DNA of 64,000 nucleotides from Verrucomicrobiaceae bacterium (GCA_016713035.1 JADJPW010000001.1:186001-250000); one strand, 5' to 3'; shown: positions 46,393 through 56,157, numbered from the stretch's first letter. Notes: generated by a model not told the origin, from the sequence alone. Made by a program: numbers and translations.

Positions 46393-47664
46393 ATGTCCAA
46401 TACCATCATAGTCGGCGCCCAATGGGGCGATGAAGGAAAAGGCAAAATCGTCGATTACCTCACCGAAAACACCGACGTCGTCGTCCGTGCCGCAGGCGGT
46501 AACAACGCAGGCCACACCGTCATCTCTGGCGGTCAGAAATACATCCTCCACCTCATCCCCAGCGGTATCCTCTGGAAGGATAAAATCTGCGTCATCGGCA
46601 ACGGCGTCGTCATGGACCCCCTGGGCCTCCTGGAAGAAATGGCCAAACTACGCGGCCAAGGCGTGACCATCACGCCAGAGAACCTCCTCATCAGCGAGAC
46701 CGCGCACCTTGTCCTCCCCTACCATCGCGGACTCGATAAAGCCCGCGAAACCCAGCGCGGAGACAAAAAGATCGGCACCACCGGACGCGGCATCGGTCCT
46801 GCCTATGCTGACAAAGTCGAGCGTGATGGCATCCGCACCATCCTCATGACTCAGCCGGACATTCTCGAAGAAGAACTCCGCTCCCGTATCGACCGCCACA
46901 ATCAATTCTTTGCCCAAGTCGGTGTCGAACTCGTCCCTGTCGAAGAAACCGTGCAAAAAGTGCTCGAAGCCGCCAAGACGCTCGCCCCGCACATCACCAA
47001 CACCACCGTCTATCTCCACGAAGCGATCAAAGCCGGCAAAAACCTGCTCTTTGAAGGAGCGCAGGGCACTTACCTCGACATCGACCAAGGCACCTACCCC
47101 TTTGTCACCTCCTCCAACACCACCTCCGGCGGCGCATGCACCGGCTCCGGCGTCCCACCGCGCATGATCGACAAAGTGGTCGCTGTAGGCAAGGCTTACA
47201 CCACCCGCGTCGGCTCCGGCCCCTTTGTGACTGAAAATGACGCTATCGGCGACATGCTTCACAACATGGGCCGCGAATTCGGAGCCACCACGGGCCGCGC
47301 ACGCCGCTGCGGCTGGCTGGATGCCGTCCTCGTCCGCTACGCCGTGATGATCAATGGTGCCGACGAGCTCGCCATCACCAACCTCGATGGGCTCGATGGC
47401 CTGGAAGAAATCAAAATCTGCACCGCCTACAAACTGCGCGGCAAAATCATCCATTACCCGCCCAGCACGGCAGCCGACCTCGCCGCCTGTGAGCCCATCT
47501 ACGAATCGCACCAGGGCTGGAAGCAGGACCTCAGCGCCATCACCCGCTTCGCGGATCTGCCACCTTTGGCCAAAGCCTACCTCAAGCGCCTCGAAGAGCT
47601 CACCGGAGCCCGCATCAGCCTCCTCGGCGTGGGCCCTGCCCGCGAACAGACGCTGGTGGCCTAA
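46393..47664 (+). CDS. purA: Adenylosuccinate synthase
   Basis: A 423-residue enzyme converting IMP and aspartate to adenylosuccinate with GTP. The start is the ATG giving MSNTIIVGAQWGDEGKGK, with the GTP-binding/active-site loop at 8-18 and catalytic His in NNAGHTV. Further signatures are GTTGRGIGPAYADK, FEGAQGTYLDIDQGTYPFVTSSN, GRARRCGWLD and the terminal VGPAREQT. Length is standard. It stands alone, with no linked pur genes nearby. Confidence 0.95.
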   Translation: MSNTIIVGAQWGDEGKGKIVDYLTENTDVVVRAAGGNNAGHTVISGGQKYILHLIPSGILWKDKICVIGNGVVMDPLGLLEEMAKLRGQGVTITPENLLISETAHLVLPYHRGLDKARETQRGDKKIGTTGRGIGPAYADKVERDGIRTILMTQPDILEEELRSRIDRHNQFFAQVGVELVPVEETVQKVLEAAKTLAPHITNTTVYLHEAIKAGKNLLFEGAQGTYLDIDQGTYPFVTSSNTTSGGACTGSGVPPRMIDKVVAVGKAYTTRVGSGPFVTENDAIGDMLHNMGREFGATTGRARRCGWLDAVLVRYAVMINGADELAITNLDGLDGLEEIKICTAYKLRGKIIHYPPSTAADLAACEPIYESHQGWKQDLSAITRFADLPPLAKAYLKRLEELTGARISLLGVGPAREQTLVA

Positions 47665-47690
47665 GCATCGCAACAACGCTTCGTATTGTC

Positions 47691-47718
47691 CCGGCAAGTC
47701 GCTCTGACTCACTGCCGG
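47691..47718 (+). terminator. Bulged hairpin downstream of purA
   Basis: CCGGCA (47691-47696) pairs with TGCCGG (47713-47718), and AGTC (47697-47700) pairs with GACT (47706-47709), leaving a CAC bulge. It starts 27 nt after the purA stop. No U-tract follows, so intrinsic termination is uncertain. Confidence 0.3.
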
Positions 47719-47784
47719 TATCAAGGCGCAGCCCTGTAGTGCAAAAGGTTTGCTCTCTCAGCCGCGTTTCTATTTCACCTACCC

Positions 47785-48405
47785 ATGAAGCCTCTTCGAC
47801 TCGCACTTTTCCTTTTGGTCGCCGCTACCGCTTTTGCAGAGCCTGTGGCACTTTTCGACGGAAAAACCTTCACCGGCTGGGAGGGCGACATCGGCAGTGT
47901 TTGGCGGATTGAGGATGGTGCATTCGTCGCGGGCTCATTGCAGAAAAAGCAGGAGAAAAACAACTTTTTGGCCACGACAAAGTCATACGGCGACTTTGAG
48001 CTCACGCTAAAATGGAAGCTGGAAGGAACCGAGGGCTTTGTGAACGGCGGAGTGCAATTCCGCACGAAGCGTATCCCGGATCACCACGAGGTCTCCGGCT
48101 ATCAAGCCGATCTCGGGAAAGGCTATGACGGTGCCTTGTATGACGAAAGCCGCCGCAAAAAGATGCTAGCCCAACCCACGCCCGAGCTGCTGGCGAAAGC
48201 ACAGAAACCGCTCGGTGAATGGAATGACTACCGCATCCGTGCCCAGGGGAATCGCATTCAAATCTGGCTCAATGGCGTGCAAACCGTCGATTACACCGAA
48301 ACAGAGCCTGGGATCGATATGAGCGGCATCATCGCCGTGCAGATCCATGGCGGGGCCACTTCCATCGTCCGCTACAAAGACATCCAGATCGAGGAATTGA
48401 AGTGA
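47785..48405 (+). CDS. DUF1080 secreted protein (second copy)
   Basis: A 206-residue single-domain protein with leader MKPLRLALFLLVAATAFA. DUF1080 features are LFDGKTFTGWEGDIGSVWRIEDG at the start, FELTLKWKLEG with GGVQFRTKR in the middle, and WNDYRIRAQGNRIQIWLNGV toward the end. It differs clearly from the copy at 18849, so it is not a recent duplicate. The role in sugar turnover is inferred from the family. Confidence 0.87.
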   Translation: MKPLRLALFLLVAATAFAEPVALFDGKTFTGWEGDIGSVWRIEDGAFVAGSLQKKQEKNNFLATTKSYGDFELTLKWKLEGTEGFVNGGVQFRTKRIPDHHEVSGYQADLGKGYDGALYDESRRKKMLAQPTPELLAKAQKPLGEWNDYRIRAQGNRIQIWLNGVQTVDYTETEPGIDMSGIIAVQIHGGATSIVRYKDIQIEELK

Positions 48406-48619
48406 GAGGCCACCGTTTGCGTGTCACACAGGCACCAAATGCTGCTTCAGACGTGCCTAGGGTGAAGATTGTGCTATGGCCACGCCTTTGCAGCATGGAT
48501 GAGCGAGAACGAATTGTGACCATGGGCTAGAAACTGCGATAACAGCAGTGCATCGCGCCCGTTTGTTGCCATCCTCCGAGCCAACCAATCACCACGCCTC
48601 TCCCACAAGCACACTCCTC

Positions 48620-50104
48620 ATGTCGAACTCCGCCACTGCACGCAATGCCGCTCTCCTCGCTGCCTTTTTAGGATGGATGTTCGACGGATTCGAGATGGGC
48701 CTCTTCCCACTCACTGGCCGCGATGCGCTCAAAGAGCTTCTCGGGGCAGATGGCGCAGCAGATCTGAATAAATGGTTCGGCGTGATCATGGCCATGTTCC
48801 TGGTTGGAGCTGCGACGGGAGGTGTGGTTTTCGGCTGGCTGGGAGATCGCATCGGACGGGTAAAGGCGATGTCGCTGTCCATTTTCACCTACGCTATTTT
48901 CACGGGCTTGTGCGGTGTGGCTAGTGAGGCCTGGCACGTCGCGGTGTATCGCTTCGTCGCCTCCCTGGGGATGGGCGGCGAGTGGTCACTGGGTGTGGCT
49001 CTGGTGAATGAGGTGTGGCCTGGCAAATCACGCATGCTCGTGGCAGGCCTCATCGGTGCTGCGGCCAATGTGGGCTATCTCCTCGGTGGATTCCTCAGCC
49101 TGGGGCTCTCCAGTGTCCTCGGCAGTGTCAATGACATGCTCATTGCCATCGGTCTCACTCAAAAAACCGTCACCACGCTGCTCTCGAACAACGGCTGGCG
49201 CATCCTCATGATGAGTGGTGCTGTGCCGGCCTTTTTGGTCTTTTTCATCCAGCTCTTTGTCGGTGAATCGAAAAAGTGGGAGGAAGAAAAAGCCCGCGGT
49301 GCCACCGATCACTGGGCGACGAAGGATCTGCTCGGTGTGCTCATCGGCTGCGTCTCTGCATTGAGCATCGTGGCGGTCTGGTCGCCCTTTACCGCGGTCC
49401 CAGTCCCATTGGCGATTCTGGTGACAATCGTGGGACTCGTGATCACGCTCTTGGGCTATCTTTACCCCGTTTGGCAGTATCTCGGTCGTGCGGCATCCCA
49501 AGACCCTGCGCATGGCAGGCCATTCATCATCAAACGCATGCTACTCGGTGCTGGGCTAGCTGGTGTGGCTCTCATGGGCACCTGGGGAGCCGTGCAATGG
49601 GCTCCGAAGTGGGCGGAAGAGCTCGCAGGTGACCCCGCGCTGCATGCCAAAGACTGGGCACAAATCTGGACCGCCACCGGAGCCATCATCTTCACCATGG
49701 TCGCCGCACTCATGGGCGATAAATTTGGCCGCCGCATCACCTACACCATCCTGTGTGTCGCTACGATTATCGCTGCGCTGCTGTTTTATCAGACGAATGA
49801 GAGCTACACGAATTGGTTCCTCTTCACCGGCTTCCTCATCGGTGGCATCAGCGCCTCGTTCTACGGCTTCTTCCCGCTCTATTTCCCGGAACTCTTCCCC
49901 ACCCAAGTCCGTGCTACGGGCCAGGGCTTTTGCTTTAACTTTGGTCGCGTCCTAGCCGCTATCGGAGCCCTCCAGACGGCCAATCTCATGTCCTACTTCG
50001 GCGGCTCTTTCGCGAAAGCGGGCAGCGTCTTGTGCTTCATTTATTTGCTAGGCATCGTGCTCGTGTGGTTCTGCCCTGAGACGAAGGGCAAGGAGCTCTC
50101 TTGA
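48620..50104 (+). CDS. MFS transporter
   Basis: A 494-residue major facilitator. The start is the ATG giving MSNSATARNAALLAAFLGWMFDGFEMG, placing TM1 normally. The loop 2-3 motif is GDRIGRVKAM and the matching second-half motif MGDKFGRRITY. The N-terminal Asp/Glu in WMFDGFEMG, the RFVASLGMGGEWSLG segment and the terminal PETKGKELS resemble the sugar/sialic acid/aromatic acid group. About 12 TM helices, with two extra central hydrophobic segments (about 240-280). Substrate not determinable. Confidence 0.88.
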   Translation: MSNSATARNAALLAAFLGWMFDGFEMGLFPLTGRDALKELLGADGAADLNKWFGVIMAMFLVGAATGGVVFGWLGDRIGRVKAMSLSIFTYAIFTGLCGVASEAWHVAVYRFVASLGMGGEWSLGVALVNEVWPGKSRMLVAGLIGAAANVGYLLGGFLSLGLSSVLGSVNDMLIAIGLTQKTVTTLLSNNGWRILMMSGAVPAFLVFFIQLFVGESKKWEEEKARGATDHWATKDLLGVLIGCVSALSIVAVWSPFTAVPVPLAILVTIVGLVITLLGYLYPVWQYLGRAASQDPAHGRPFIIKRMLLGAGLAGVALMGTWGAVQWAPKWAEELAGDPALHAKDWAQIWTATGAIIFTMVAALMGDKFGRRITYTILCVATIIAALLFYQTNESYTNWFLFTGFLIGGISASFYGFFPLYFPELFPTQVRATGQGFCFNFGRVLAAIGALQTANLMSYFGGSFAKAGSVLCFIYLLGIVLVWFCPETKGKELS

Positions 50105-50148
50105 GCGCTACACCTCGCACGCGGCCCCAAAGCGCCACTTCACGGCAT

Positions 50149-50553
50149 TCACCCAGCACTGACGCGGCGACGGAAATATTTCTCCACCGCGAGCACGGCC
50201 AGCGTGCCAAATAATCCTCCCAGAGTGTCTGCGAACCAGTCGCCGACATCTCCGCCGCTGCGGCCAGGGACGTGGAGCTGATGCCACTCATCCCAAATGC
50301 CCACAAAGGAACAAAACAACACGGTAAGCAGTAGCGCCAGCCACTTGCGCTGCGCCTTCCCCGCCAGCCGCAGCCCCATCAGGAAACAAAAACCACCCAG
50401 GGTGAAGTAACCTGCATGCTCGATCTTATCGATGCCCTGGACTCCTGGCGGCGATGGCAGCGTGCTCTGCGCTGAGAGCCAGTACAACACACCGATCCAC
50501 ACCAGCACGGCGGATCGCCAAAAAAGCGGCTGCTGAAGAAATCGCGGCATCAT
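50149..50553 (-). CDS. VanZ-like membrane protein
   Basis: A 134-residue protein with about four TM helices and the VanZ-family segments IDKIEHAGYFTLGGFCFLMG and GIWDEWHQLHVPGRSGGDVGDWFADTLGGLFG, which carry the conserved Asp/Glu/His/Arg residues. Close ATG alternatives exist at 50559 and 50550. VanZ proteins are linked to teicoplanin resistance in enterococci, but most homologues have unknown roles. It is divergent from the golvesin-domain gene. Confidence 0.82.
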   Translation of the reverse strand: MMPRFLQQPLFWRSAVLVWIGVLYWLSAQSTLPSPPGVQGIDKIEHAGYFTLGGFCFLMGLRLAGKAQRKWLALLLTVLFCSFVGIWDEWHQLHVPGRSGGDVGDWFADTLGGLFGTLAVLAVEKYFRRRVSAG

Positions 50554-50815
50554 GAGCACTTCGGACGATTTTTTAGAGCACCTTGCTCAAGGTTCCCAGC
50601 CCATGAGGCCGATGGAAGTGGAGTCCAGTTGCCCCAAAATAGGCCTGGAGAGTGCCGCATATACCTCTGGTGCCGTGGTGGAGGGGCCTGGGCCGAGGAG
50701 GGGGATGTCAGGGATGGTATCGAGCGCATGGGGCGGGACGGTGCGGCTTTTACTCGGGATTTGCCGTGCCGCTAGTGTTTGCGAGAGGCCTTACTATGCT
50801 GAAAGAGACAATCCG

Positions 50816-51394
50816 ATGCGCCCCTTGCCCCTTTTCCTCGCCCTCTCAACCTCGCTCGCAGTGGAGCCAACTAAACCCCACCCACAGGCCCTGGCCAACA
50901 CCCATCCTCCAGGTGAAGTGGATCGGCCTGAGATGGTGAAATTCATCGTCGCAGATCCAGCGACACTGCCGGGCATCCTCGTCGATGAGACCAGCGCCGA
51001 GCTCACTGGCCAGTGGCAGTATTCCACGCACACACCGCCTTATGTCGGGCTGGGTTATCTGCATGATATGAAGGCAGGCAAAGGCCACAAATCCGTCACC
51101 TTCACACCGGATTTACCCACCGCAGGCTGGTATGAAGTGCGGCTGGCGCATTGCTACAATGTGCGCCGTGCTACCAATACTCCCGTAACCATCCACCACG
51201 CTGATGGAGAAACCACCCTGCGCATCGACCAGCAGAAGGAGCCCGCGCATGGCCGACTTTTCCGCAGCCTGGGCATCTTTCGCTTTGCCAAAGGCCACAT
51301 GGGTTTTGTCCGCATCTCCAATGAAGGCACAGATCCCTCCAAAGTTGTCATAGCCGATGCCGTGCAGTTTTTGCCCGTCGTCGCACCCAAATGA
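50816..51394 (+). CDS. Stand-alone golvesin/xanthan-lyase-like domain protein
   Basis: A 192-residue secreted protein with leader MRPLPLFLALSTSLA and one beta-rich domain (about 45-190: GILVDETSAELTGQWQYST, GLGYLHDMKAGKGHKSV, GFVRISNEGTDPSKVVIADAVQFL). The same pattern forms the C-terminal domain of the FAD oxidoreductase at 35929-37965. The start is the ATG at the leader; the open frame extends further 5' without homology. A carbohydrate-binding role is inferred. The 262 bp between this and the VanZ start holds no clear gene. Confidence 0.75.
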   Translation: MRPLPLFLALSTSLAVEPTKPHPQALANTHPPGEVDRPEMVKFIVADPATLPGILVDETSAELTGQWQYSTHTPPYVGLGYLHDMKAGKGHKSVTFTPDLPTAGWYEVRLAHCYNVRRATNTPVTIHHADGETTLRIDQQKEPAHGRLFRSLGIFRFAKGHMGFVRISNEGTDPSKVVIADAVQFLPVVAPK

Positions 51395-51415
51395 ATGGGA
51401 GATTCAAAATACTGC

Positions 51416-52615
51416 CTAGCGGATCAGGCCCCAATTTCTCCCAAAGGGGAAATAGCAGAACAGCCCTGGCCCAACGAGGTTCCGCTCAGGCACATGGCCC
51501 CAGTAGCGGCTGTCTGAGCTGTTGAAGCTATTGTCACCCATGGCCCAGTATTGACCAGAGGAGAGCTGCTTTTGGTCTCCGGCCTGAAGGTGATAAATCG
51601 CTCCGTAACCACGATATTGCCCCTCCTTGGAAGCAACGCGTTTCATGCCGGGCTCTTCGGCAGGCTTACCATTGACCCAAAGCTCAGGTTCTTTGACTTC
51701 CAAAGTATCTCCAGGGACGCCGACAAGGCGCTTGATGTAGTGCTGAGATCCCTGTTCAGCCGGAATGTGCATATTGGGGCTGTTGATGTTCTTGGTGGTG
51801 AAAACAAAGACCTCACCACGCTCTGGACGACGAAAGTGGTAGGCGAATTTATTGACGAGAACATGATCTCCCGTGTCGAGCGTGCCACGGGCGAGAGTTT
51901 GCCCCTTGGTCACGAGACGTCCGCTAAGTCCGCCTGGATAATGCTGCCCCACGCGATCTGGCGTGATCACCGAGCGATCCACCTCTGGAGCTGCTCCGAC
52001 ATACTGGAACAGACCGAGATTGAAGTGGGTATTGATGAGCTGCGATAAGGGAGCCCAGATTCGGATGCTATGACCATCCTCAAAGTGCAGCTTGCAGTGG
52101 GTAAAGAAGCCGAGGACGCCATGCTCCGTGAGTGGCTCACGGGAGCGTATGGTGCCGGTGTGATCGGAGACGACATTGATGTAGCTGCGCCCGGTGACGA
52201 AGTCTTTCGCCTGTGCCAAGATGTTCGGCGAGGTGTCGTCCTCCGTGTGATTAGCGACAATGCCGTACAGCGTGGGCTGCATGGACCCGGTAGGGATTTT
52301 AAATGGCTGTGCGATGTAGGTGCGGATGCCAAAGGCGACGACGATGGCGACGAAAAAGACCTCGATATTGTCTGCGATCTCCGAGTGCGGCGTGACAGGG
52401 AGCGCCTTTTCGCAGGTAGCATTGATTTGCTCACTGAGGGTGTCGATGCGCTCTTTATCTTTTGCACGCATGGCATCCTCCAGACCAGATCGAAGCGTGG
52501 TGATCTCATCGAGCTTCGCGGGAGGGAGAATGTCCCGCTTGTAGTTGATGAAGCGAGTGACCCCTTTGTGGAGGAGCTTGGCGTTCTTGAGGTAGCGCGG
52601 AGTCAGAAAGAACAT
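51416..52615 (-). CDS. lepB: Signal peptidase I
   Basis: A 399-residue S26 peptidase that cleaves secretory signal peptides on the periplasmic side of the inner membrane. The nucleophile Ser111 is in FKIPTGSMQPTL and the general base Lys295 is in HYIKRLVGVPGDTLEV; the C-terminal box is AMGDNSFNSSDSRYWGHVP. One TM helix at about 83-98 precedes the catalytic domain. It is long: about 80 residues of helical N-terminal extension and an insertion of about 130 residues between the Ser and Lys boxes. It follows lepA on the same strand, as in many bacteria. Confidence 0.92.
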   Translation of the reverse strand: MFFLTPRYLKNAKLLHKGVTRFINYKRDILPPAKLDEITTLRSGLEDAMRAKDKERIDTLSEQINATCEKALPVTPHSEIADNIEVFFVAIVVAFGIRTYIAQPFKIPTGSMQPTLYGIVANHTEDDTSPNILAQAKDFVTGRSYINVVSDHTGTIRSREPLTEHGVLGFFTHCKLHFEDGHSIRIWAPLSQLINTHFNLGLFQYVGAAPEVDRSVITPDRVGQHYPGGLSGRLVTKGQTLARGTLDTGDHVLVNKFAYHFRRPERGEVFVFTTKNINSPNMHIPAEQGSQHYIKRLVGVPGDTLEVKEPELWVNGKPAEEPGMKRVASKEGQYRGYGAIYHLQAGDQKQLSSGQYWAMGDNSFNSSDSRYWGHVPERNLVGPGLFCYFPFGRNWGLIR

Positions 52616-52713
52616 GGATGGATTCCTGTGTTGAGATTCACGATTCCTGGTTCTGGGGGAGCTTGATCGATGAACGAGGAATCTGGATTCATAAATCAGC
52701 GATTCGAGCAGCT

Positions 52714-54510
52714 TTAGTTATTCTTGAGCACCTCGATGAAGGCCTCTTGGGGGATATTGACCTTACCGATGGCTTTCATCTTCTTTTTACCTTCCTTCTG
52801 CTTATCGAGGAGCTTGCGTTTACGGCTAATGTCGCCGCCATAGCACTTGGCCGTCACATCTTTGCGCAGGGCACTGATGCTCTCACGGGCGATGATTTTG
52901 CCCCCGATGGCGGCCTGGATAGCGACGACGAAAAGTTGCTGTGGAATGACTTCTTTGAGCTTTGCACAGAGCTGGCGACCACGGCTCTCCGCTTTGCCAC
53001 GGTGAACGATGCAGGAGAAGGCATCCACGGGATCACCCGCGATGAGGATGTCCATTTTGACGAGTTCTGCGGCCTCATAGCCTGCGTGCTCGTAGTCCAT
53101 GCTGCCGTAGCCACGGGTGATGGACTTGAGCTTGTCGTTAAAGTCCACCAGGATCTCATTGAGTGGCAGGACGGTGTGCAGGAGCACGCGGCGGTCATCG
53201 AGCGTCTCGGTGTTATTGACCTGGCCGCGTTTATCCATCACGAGCTGCATCATGTCACCAATGTGTTCATTGGGGATCATGATATTGACCTTCACGATGG
53301 GCTCGCGGATTTCGTCGATCTCCTGGGCACTGGGGAGGAAGCAGGGATTATCCACCTCCATCTCCGTGCCGTCGGTTTTGCGGACTTGGTAAATCACGGA
53401 CGGATAGGTCGAGATGACGTCCATGTTAAACTCACGGCGCAGCCGCTCCTGGATGATCTCCATGTGCAGTAGGCCCAGGAAACCGCAGCGGAAGCCGAAA
53501 CCGAGCGCGGCGGAGCTCTCACTCATGAAGGTGAAAGCGGCGTCATTGATCTGGAGCTTGCCGACGGCGGCTTTCAGGCTCTCGAAGTCATCTGTACTGA
53601 CTGGATAGATGCCACTGAAGACGAGCGGATGAATTTCTTTGAAACCGGGGAGAGGCTGCGGCGCAGGTTTGCGTGTCTCGGTGAGCGTGTCGCCGATTTT
53701 CACATCGGCGGTGGTTTTCACGTTGGCAATGAGGTAGCCGACGTCGCCGGGCTCCAGCTTTTCACAACTGACCATCTTCGGGCGGAAGATGCCGACGTCT
53801 TTGATCTCGTAATCGAGCCCGGTGGACATCATGCGCACCTTTTGGCCACGAATGATGGTGCCCGAAATGACACGGACATAACTGACGACGCCACGATAAG
53901 GGTCAAAAATGGAATCAAAGACGGAAGCGCGGAGGTAGCCATCCCCTGGATCGGTAGGATGCGGGATGAAGGCGATCACGGCCTCCAGAATGTCCTGGAT
54001 ACCGATGCCCATCTTCGCACTAGCGGGGACGGCTTGGTCCGCTGGGAGCTGAAGGATGTCCTCAAGTTGACGTTTGCACTTTTCGATGTCGGCGCTGGGC
54101 AGATCGACCTTATTGATGACGGGGATGACGTGCAGATTTTGCTGGAAGGCCAGGTTCAAATTCGCCACGGTCTGGGCCTCTACGCCCTGTGACGCGTCGA
54201 TGAGCAAGAGGGCACCTTCACAGGCGGCGAGAGAGCGACTCACTTCATAGCTGAAATCGACATGACCAGGCGTGTCCAGCAGGTTGAGTTTGTACTCTTT
54301 ACCATCGCGGCCCGTGTAGTTCATGCACACGGGGTGTGCCTTGATGGTGATGCCGCGCTCGCGCTCGAGGTCCATGCTGTCGAGGAGCTGGTCCTGCTGC
54401 TGGCGCACGGTGATGGTGTTGGTGAACTCCAGGAGACGGTCGGAGAGCGTGGTCTTCCCGTGGTCGATGTGTGCGATGATGGAGAAGTTTCGGGTAGTTT
54501 CGATGGGCAT
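52714..54510 (-). CDS. lepA: Elongation factor 4 (LepA)
   Basis: A 598-residue translational GTPase that acts on ribosomes to back-translocate or remodel stalled complexes. The start is the ATG giving MPIETTRNFSIIAHIDHGKTT, with G1 at about 13-21. G3 DTPGHVDF and G4 NKVD are present, as are RERGITIKAH and the C-terminal LepA-specific domain (MDYEHAGYEAAELVKMDILI; ending KRKLLDKQKEGKKKMK). Length is exactly as expected. lepB lies 98 bp downstream. Confidence 0.96.
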   Translation of the reverse strand: MPIETTRNFSIIAHIDHGKTTLSDRLLEFTNTITVRQQQDQLLDSMDLERERGITIKAHPVCMNYTGRDGKEYKLNLLDTPGHVDFSYEVSRSLAACEGALLLIDASQGVEAQTVANLNLAFQQNLHVIPVINKVDLPSADIEKCKRQLEDILQLPADQAVPASAKMGIGIQDILEAVIAFIPHPTDPGDGYLRASVFDSIFDPYRGVVSYVRVISGTIIRGQKVRMMSTGLDYEIKDVGIFRPKMVSCEKLEPGDVGYLIANVKTTADVKIGDTLTETRKPAPQPLPGFKEIHPLVFSGIYPVSTDDFESLKAAVGKLQINDAAFTFMSESSAALGFGFRCGFLGLLHMEIIQERLRREFNMDVISTYPSVIYQVRKTDGTEMEVDNPCFLPSAQEIDEIREPIVKVNIMIPNEHIGDMMQLVMDKRGQVNNTETLDDRRVLLHTVLPLNEILVDFNDKLKSITRGYGSMDYEHAGYEAAELVKMDILIAGDPVDAFSCIVHRGKAESRGRQLCAKLKEVIPQQLFVVAIQAAIGGKIIARESISALRKDVTAKCYGGDISRKRKLLDKQKEGKKKMKAIGKVNIPQEAFIEVLKNN

Positions 54511-54743
54511 CCGGCAGTGGTGTGGAAAAGGGCGGCTATCTAGGCCACAGGTAGATGGAATGCAACGCAGGATGCTGGAGCGACCTGATAGCCCCAGGAA
54601 ACAATCTCTCAATAGTCCCCAGCACTCCCCAGCAGCCGAATGCTAGGTCAGGACGCCCACCAATGCTCAATCTCGACAAACCAACCTAATCTTGGCGTGT
54701 TAGGTGAATTAATTCATAAAAAGCACAAAAAATACCGTGCTGT

Positions 54744-54762
54744 TGTAGCGTATCATGCTACA
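54744..54762. promoter_or_regulatory. Short palindrome in AT-rich segment upstream of unknown secreted protein
   Basis: TGTAGC (54744-54749) and GCTACA (54757-54762) form a perfect 6-bp inverted repeat around 7 nt. It lies 30 bp before the ATG at 54792, at the end of an AT-rich stretch (54690-54740) that stands out in this GC-rich DNA and could hold a promoter. Operator function is a guess. Confidence 0.3.
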
Positions 54763-54791
54763 CGCCTCCCCGCCACGAGCGCCACACATTG

Positions 54792-56157
54792 ATGCCTATA
54801 ATTGTCACACCTTCTTCCGGGTATCCTACGACTACCAGAAACCTCTGGATGCTTCTCTGTGCCCTAATTGCTTTTTTGGCCGTGGAGACTCCTTCTTCTG
54901 CCCAGTTTGCAAATGGGATACTGCGTTCTAACGGCATAAGTCAGCAGCCCATGATGTTGCCACAGATCATCCTGGCCCCACCCGTTCCTTCTAGCCCAGT
55001 AAGTGAGCCAGCCGAAGCCGCCAAGAGCGACTACCAGTCTAGCTCGGGCCCCTGGGGTGATCTACGAGGTCATTTTATTTACCTAGAGGCACCGCAGTCG
55101 CTTTTAGAAAACTTCTCGTTACCTAGCACGCAGCCGCGCTGGACTTTCCCTGCCGACTTTGAAGCATCCTTACCTACTTTTCTAAAATCAGCAGGGCTCC
55201 CAGAGGAGCTTGTCCAAAAATCTCTCCACAAAGCCTCACATCGTCCACGAAGATGCTTTTCTGCACATCATTCCGAGTGTCGCAGATGTCGAATCCCTCA
55301 CCTCAGAATCCCGTGCAACGATCTACACGGAGCTATCGAAATACCCGCCGAACGAATACCACGTCGATCCAGTGCTCATCATCGGTGCGAGTGTGCAGGA
55401 ATGGTACAAAGGCAGTAAACTGCGCCCAGAGCTGATCGATAAGATCGACAAACTTAGCTACAAACGCGGCGAAACCACGGCCTTTAGTGACATCCCGCTC
55501 CTCATTAGCTACGCCAAATCTGACACCGAAGCGAAGACCATTTTTAAGGCCTGTACTCGCACCCGTGCGCTGATGGTTCGTCTCCACCTCGATCACAGCA
55601 CAGACGTACCTGCTCTGCTGAACTATTGGTCCTTTGGCGTCGGTATCCGGCGCAAAGACATCGAGCCTATCATCACCTCCATCATCGAGAATGAAACCCT
55701 GCCCGACTTGGGCATCTCACAGATTCTCCCGGCCCTCGCTCGCAAGCTGCTCTATACTTACCCCGGTCTGGACATGGCCAAAAACGGCCTCCTTCCAGAC
55801 TGCCACTGGACCTGCCTGAACTTCTATAACTTCGAGCCCCATCAGTATCTACTAGACTCTGGTCTGGCCACCAGTCAGGTTCTTGAGCAGTTCACGCCCG
55901 TCGAAGCACCTTATCAATTTGGAGACGTTTTATTCTTCCTCGATAACAACACTGGAGATGCCTTCCACTCCTGCGTCTTCCTCGCTGATCAGCTCGTCTA
56001 TACTAAAAATGGGCGAAACCTACTCTCCCCCTGGGTGCTCATGACGTTGGACGATGTTAAAAAAGTTTATCTCTACCGTGGTAATGGCCGAGTTCAGGGC
56101 TTCCGCCGCAAGGACATCGCCGCAGCGAAAGCATCTTCCACAGCCTCCACACGCTGA
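54792..56157 (+). CDS. Secreted protein of unknown function, possible papain-like fold, frameshifted
   Basis: About 454 residues once one extra A in the run 55216-55220 is removed, which joins ...EELVQNLSTKPHIVHEDAF. The leader WMLLCALIAFLAVETPSSAQ is signal-like. The middle (about 160-320) is helical without a recognised family. Near the C-terminus, HWTCLNFYNF supplies a Cys, and then FGDVLFFLDNNTGDAFHSC and VYTKNGRN follow. Together these are reminiscent of NlpC/P60 or related papain-fold amidases (Cys, then GDVLFF, then His). This is a weak, memory-based match. Codon use looks less GC-rich than its neighbours, which may reflect transfer. Confidence 0.5.

Noticed and set aside
46648..47724. 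358-codon open frame antisense to purA
   Set aside because: It is the complement of a fully conserved purA; composition is that of a shadow frame.
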